Of a stretch of 8,138 nucleotides of DNA, positions 5,761 through 8,138 are shown in pieces; within the stretch, counting starts at the first letter, position 1; every line of letters begins with the position of its first letter. A model generated the notes under the pieces. The model was not told the DNA's origin, did no database searches, and worked only from the letters and a program-made list of their open reading frames with translations. The stretch is from Oscillospiraceae bacterium (GTDB taxonomy: Bacteria; Bacillota; Clostridia; Oscillospirales; Acutalibacteraceae): NCBI GenBank assembly GCA_003486665.1, contig DNGF01000129.1, forward strand, positions 1-8,138, written 5' to 3'. The position numbers and the translations under genes were made by a program.

Positions 5761-6780
5761 TTATACATCGTCGTCCCAGTTGTCGTCTTCCTCGAAGTCC
5801 TTGTTCATAGCCTCACGAACAGCGGCAATAATACCGTTACAGTCGATGCCGAGCATTGACATGATGTCCTCATGAAGACCGATGGGAGCAAACTTATCCT
5901 GAAGACCAAGACGGGTGAACGCGCAGCCCTTACCTGCTTCAGCCATAACCTCGGCAACAGCGCCGCCAAGACCGCCGAGAACAGTGTGATCCTCAACAGT
6001 GATGATACGGCGAGTATCCATAACTGCCTTGAGAACCGCTTCCTTATCAATGGGCTTGATTGTGTGCATATCAAGAACACGAACCTTAAGTCCGTCAGCC
6101 TCCTCAAGGAACTTAGCTGCCTGGTAAGCCTGGAATACACAGGAACCGCAAGCGATAACCGTGATATCCGTACCGGGGTTAACCTCGATAGCCTTGCCTA
6201 CCTCGAACTTGTACTCACGGGGATAATCCTTGCCGTAAAGTGTACGGTCGAAACCACGGTTGATACGGATATAGTAAGGACCGAAGTTCTCGTAAGCTGC
6301 CTTAACTGCCTCTGCTGTTTCGATACCGTCGGCGGGGCAGATAAGAGTGATGTTCGGCATTGAACGGATAACTGCCATATCGCAGATAGCGTGGTGAGTT
6401 GAACCCGCCTGACCGAAGGATGTACCCGAATGGGTAGCAATGATCTTTGCGTTAACGTTCTGATAGCAGATATCTGTGTGGATCTGATCGGCAGAACGAA
6501 GAGATGCGAATGTTGAGAAAGTTGAAACAAAGGGAACAAGTCCGGCCTTAGCCATACCTGCTGCCATACCGAACATATTCTGCTCGGCAATACCTACGTT
6601 GAAGAAACGATCCGGAAATTCCTTACCGAATACACCGATCTTTGTAGAACCTGCAAGGTCAGCTGAAAGACCGACGATTTCCTTATGCTCACGACCGAGG
6701 TCAACAAGTGTCTGGCCGTAGATTTCCGCTGTTGAAAGCTCTGTGGATTCAAGAGCTGTATATGAAAGTCCGCCTGCCAT
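5761..6780 (-). CDS. Transketolase, C-terminal subunit (pyrimidine-binding and C-terminal domains)
   Basis: Half of a split transketolase: with its partner encoded just upstream it moves two-carbon ketol units between sugar phosphates, using thiamine diphosphate at the subunit interface. 339 aa. The pyrimidine-binding domain shows DLAGSTKIGVF (41-51), RFFNVGIAEQNMFGMAAGMA (58-77; catalytic Glu at E66), FSTFASLRSADQ (88-99) and THSGTSFGQAGSTHHAICD (115-133); the C-terminal domain carries VRVLDMHTIKPID and EDHTVLGGLGGAVAE. The extreme C-terminus is very acidic (EEDDNWDDDV), which is not a usual feature and may be lineage-specific. Start ATG overlaps the tktN stop as TAATG, with AAGGAGG 7 nt upstream, so the subunits are probably made in matched amounts. 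It might alternatively act on non-standard ketoses; sequence alone does not tell. Confidence 0.93.
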   Translation of the reverse strand: MAGGLSYTALESTELSTAEIYGQTLVDLGREHKEIVGLSADLAGSTKIGVFGKEFPDRFFNVGIAEQNMFGMAAGMAKAGLVPFVSTFSTFASLRSADQIHTDICYQNVNAKIIATHSGTSFGQAGSTHHAICDMAVIRSMPNITLICPADGIETAEAVKAAYENFGPYYIRINRGFDRTLYGKDYPREYKFEVGKAIEVNPGTDITVIACGSCVFQAYQAAKFLEEADGLKVRVLDMHTIKPIDKEAVLKAVMDTRRIITVEDHTVLGGLGGAVAEVMAEAGKGCAFTRLGLQDKFAPIGLHEDIMSMLGIDCNGIIAAVREAMNKDFEEDDNWDDDV

Positions 6781-7649
6781 TATTTTGCCTCCTTTTCTAC
6801 ACGAGCAATACGCTTCTCATAGTGCTTCTTAAGGCTTTCCTTAGCCTCTTTATACTTAGCCTCATCAACTGCGCCGTAATGCCAGTGGTAATCGTCCTCC
6901 ATGAAGTCGATACCCTCACCCTTGATGGTGTTGGCAATGATCATAACGGGAGCGTCAGGCTCACCGAGAGCGTAGTCGATTGCGTTTGAAAGCTCCATCA
7001 TGTTGTGACCGTCAATGTCAAATACATGGAAGCCGAATGCACGCCACTTGTCAGCGAAAGGCTCAAGGGGCATAACATCCTCTGTACGGCCGTCGATCAT
7101 GCACTTGTTACGGTCAACGAACGAAATAACGTTTGTTGCGTGGAATGCGTTGATTGACATAGCTGCTTCCCAGTTTGAACCCTCGTCGCACTCGCCGTCG
7201 CCGAGAACGGCGTATGTCTTGTAATCCTTGCCGAGAACGCGGGCTGCAAGAGCAGTACCGAGAGCGATTGAAAGTCCGTGACCGAGAGAACCTGTTGAAG
7301 CATCAACACCTACAACCTTGTTGGAGTCAAGATGAATACCCATCTTTGAGTTTGTGAGGTTGAAAGTCTTGAGCTGCTCCGGATCATTGTAACCGAAGTC
7401 GCAAAGAACGGGAGCATAAGCAATTCCCGAATGACCCTTTGAAAGGATAAAGCGATCTCTGTCCTCCCAGTTGGGATCGTCCTTTTTGATGTTGAGGTAC
7501 TTGTGGTAGAGAATGGTCAACATATCCATAACGCTCATACCGCCGCCGATGTGGCCGCTGCCTGCCCAGAATGTTGTGTCAAGGCAGAGGTTACGAAGCT
7601 CAAAAGCTTTCTTCTCAAGAGCCAACCATTCCTGTTTGGTCAATGCCAT
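6780..7649 (-). CDS. Transketolase, N-terminal subunit (thiamine-diphosphate domain)
   Basis: Thiamine-diphosphate-binding half of a two-subunit transketolase in the pentose phosphate pathway, a source of erythrose 4-phosphate and ribose 5-phosphate. 289 aa. Visible: GSGHIGGGMS (30-39), DRFILSKGHSG (65-75), TGSLGHGLSIALG (119-131), the cofactor motif GDGECDEGSNWEAA ending in NK (GDG 150-152; N181), and ANTIKGEG followed by a YHWHYG segment near the end. No pyrimidine domain is present; that is in the next gene. Start ATG has GGGAGG with 9 nt spacing. The gene is 82 nt after the aminotransferase gene; the gap contains a strong inverted repeat. It overlaps the C-terminal subunit gene by one base. 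Confidence 0.94.
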   Translation of the reverse strand: MALTKQEWLALEKKAFELRNLCLDTTFWAGSGHIGGGMSVMDMLTILYHKYLNIKKDDPNWEDRDRFILSKGHSGIAYAPVLCDFGYNDPEQLKTFNLTNSKMGIHLDSNKVVGVDASTGSLGHGLSIALGTALAARVLGKDYKTYAVLGDGECDEGSNWEAAMSINAFHATNVISFVDRNKCMIDGRTEDVMPLEPFADKWRAFGFHVFDIDGHNMMELSNAIDYALGEPDAPVMIIANTIKGEGIDFMEDDYHWHYGAVDEAKYKEAKESLKKHYEKRIARVEKEAK

Positions 7650-7683
7650 AAGAGTTTTCCTCCCTATTTTTATTCTTTTTTTA

Positions 7684-7710
7684 CACGGGCGGCAAGCTCC
7701 GCCGCCCGTG
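7684..7710. repeat. Perfect 10-bp GC-rich inverted repeat between aminotransferase and transketolase genes
   Basis: CACGGGCGGC (7684-7693) and GCCGCCCGTG (7701-7710) are perfect inverted copies around a 7-nt loop. In the minus direction the hairpin is followed by TAAAAAAAG, and in the plus direction by AGTGATT, so neither side has the T-tract of an intrinsic terminator. It may be an RNA-stability or processing hairpin, or a member of a dispersed palindromic repeat family; only one copy is in the window. Confidence 0.75.
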
Positions 7711-7731
7711 AGTGATTATCTTATCTGAAAC

Positions 7732-8138
7732 TTAGAAAGCCTCAGGATGATCCTTCTTAACAACCTTGAATGCCTCGTCTGCTACCTCGATCGTGTGCTT
7801 GATATCGGCATCGGAAAGAGCGTAGTTGATGAAGTGGTTGTGGTGACCTGCGAAGAATACGCCTCTCTTGACGCACTCTGCGATCCATGCCTGATGGAGC
7901 ATCATTGTGTCGTCGTTGGCAATTCTGAGGTAGAAGAGTGACGGCTCACCGGAAACAACAAGGTCAAAGCCGTTGTTCTTTCCTGCTTCCTTAAGACCGT
8001 CTGTGAGCTTCTTGCCCTTCTCCATGAGGATTGACGGGAGGTTGAGCTCTCTCATCTTTGTGATGTTTGCAATACCTGCTGCATCGTAAGCAATACCTTC
8101 AACTACACCACCCTTGATCTCAAGTTTATCAGCTTCCT
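7732..8138 (-). CDS. Class-III PLP aminotransferase (glutamate-1-semialdehyde aminomutase-like), C-terminal end only
   Basis: About 134 residues are visible; the frame is open to the right edge, so the N-terminal two thirds, including the PLP-lysine, lie outside. What is seen matches the C-terminal domain of fold-type I class-III aminotransferases: a helix after a G-I-A-N-I-T-K segment, IL-EKGKKLTDGLKEA, a strand SGEPSLFYLRI, then CVKRGVFFAGHHNHFINYALSDADIKHTIEVADEAF. The GVFF...HHNHF...ALSDADI pattern resembles the tail of glutamate-1-semialdehyde 2,1-aminomutases and relatives that transaminate sugars or other substrates. Family call is fair, substrate unknown. It is followed by an 82-nt gap and the split transketolase on the same strand. 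A Met at 8055 is internal, not the start. Confidence 0.75.
   Translation of the reverse strand, partial: EADKLEIKGGVVEGIAYDAAGIANITKMRELNLPSILMEKGKKLTDGLKEAGKNNGFDLVVSGEPSLFYLRIANDDTMMLHQAWIAECVKRGVFFAGHHNHFINYALSDADIKHTIEVADEAFKVVKKDHPEAF

Noticed and set aside
7684..7710. Inverted repeat as an intrinsic terminator of the aminotransferase gene
   Set aside because: The hairpin is strong, but in the minus direction it is followed by an A-tract rather than a T-tract, and it lacks a T-tract on the other strand too.
1..8138. Mobile elements, CRISPR arrays, tRNA or rRNA genes
   Set aside because: Reading both strands I found no transposase or phage-like product, no regular direct repeats and no structural RNA gene; the window is ordinary core metabolism apart from the control region.

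Overview
The window looks like a chromosomal segment of a low-to-moderate GC Gram-positive anaerobe, most likely a gut Clostridia of the Ruminococcaceae/Oscillospiraceae kind. This is inferred from strong GGAGG ribosome-binding sites, a split two-subunit transketolase, a fused AroE-AroK, the HFSGR form of chorismate synthase and tight coupling of genes; no species can be named. Every gene I can support is on the minus strand, so transcription runs from right (8138) to left (1). I see no mobile element, tRNA, rRNA or CRISPR array.

Right-hand unit (8138 to 4875): the C-terminal end of a class-III PLP aminotransferase (cut by the window edge), an 82-nt gap with a perfect 10-bp GC-rich inverted repeat, the two transketolase subunits (thiamine-diphosphate half, then pyrimidine/C-terminal half, overlapping as TAATG), and a 268-aa SCP2-like protein that appears to have two related halves. 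A strong intrinsic terminator closes this unit.

Control region (4874 to 4454): a perfect consensus promoter (TTGACA, 17 nt, TATAAT) drives a leader RNA that encodes a 25-residue peptide with a run Arg-Phe-Tyr-Tyr-Tyr-His-His. It is followed by an 8-bp terminator hairpin with seven U, 34 nt before pheA. The RNA just after the Phe/Tyr codons can pair with the 5' arm of that terminator over 15 of 18 positions, with a separate hairpin fitting neatly in the loop. This is the layout of ribosome-mediated transcription attenuation, here apparently sensing Phe and Tyr, and it is the most interesting thing in the window. I see no T-box and no TRAP-site array.

Left-hand unit (4453 to 1): pheA (chorismate mutase-prephenate dehydratase-ACT), aroB (3-dehydroquinate synthase), aroC (chorismate synthase) and an aroE-aroK fusion (shikimate dehydrogenase plus shikimate kinase, cut by the left edge). 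Junctions are TAATG, ATGA and a 4-nt gap, so translation is probably coupled. Together these supply four of the common shikimate-pathway activities plus the branch to phenylpyruvate. DAHP synthase, dehydroquinate dehydratase and EPSP synthase are not in the window. The neighbouring transketolase can in principle make erythrose 4-phosphate, an input to the pathway, but it sits in a separate transcription unit.
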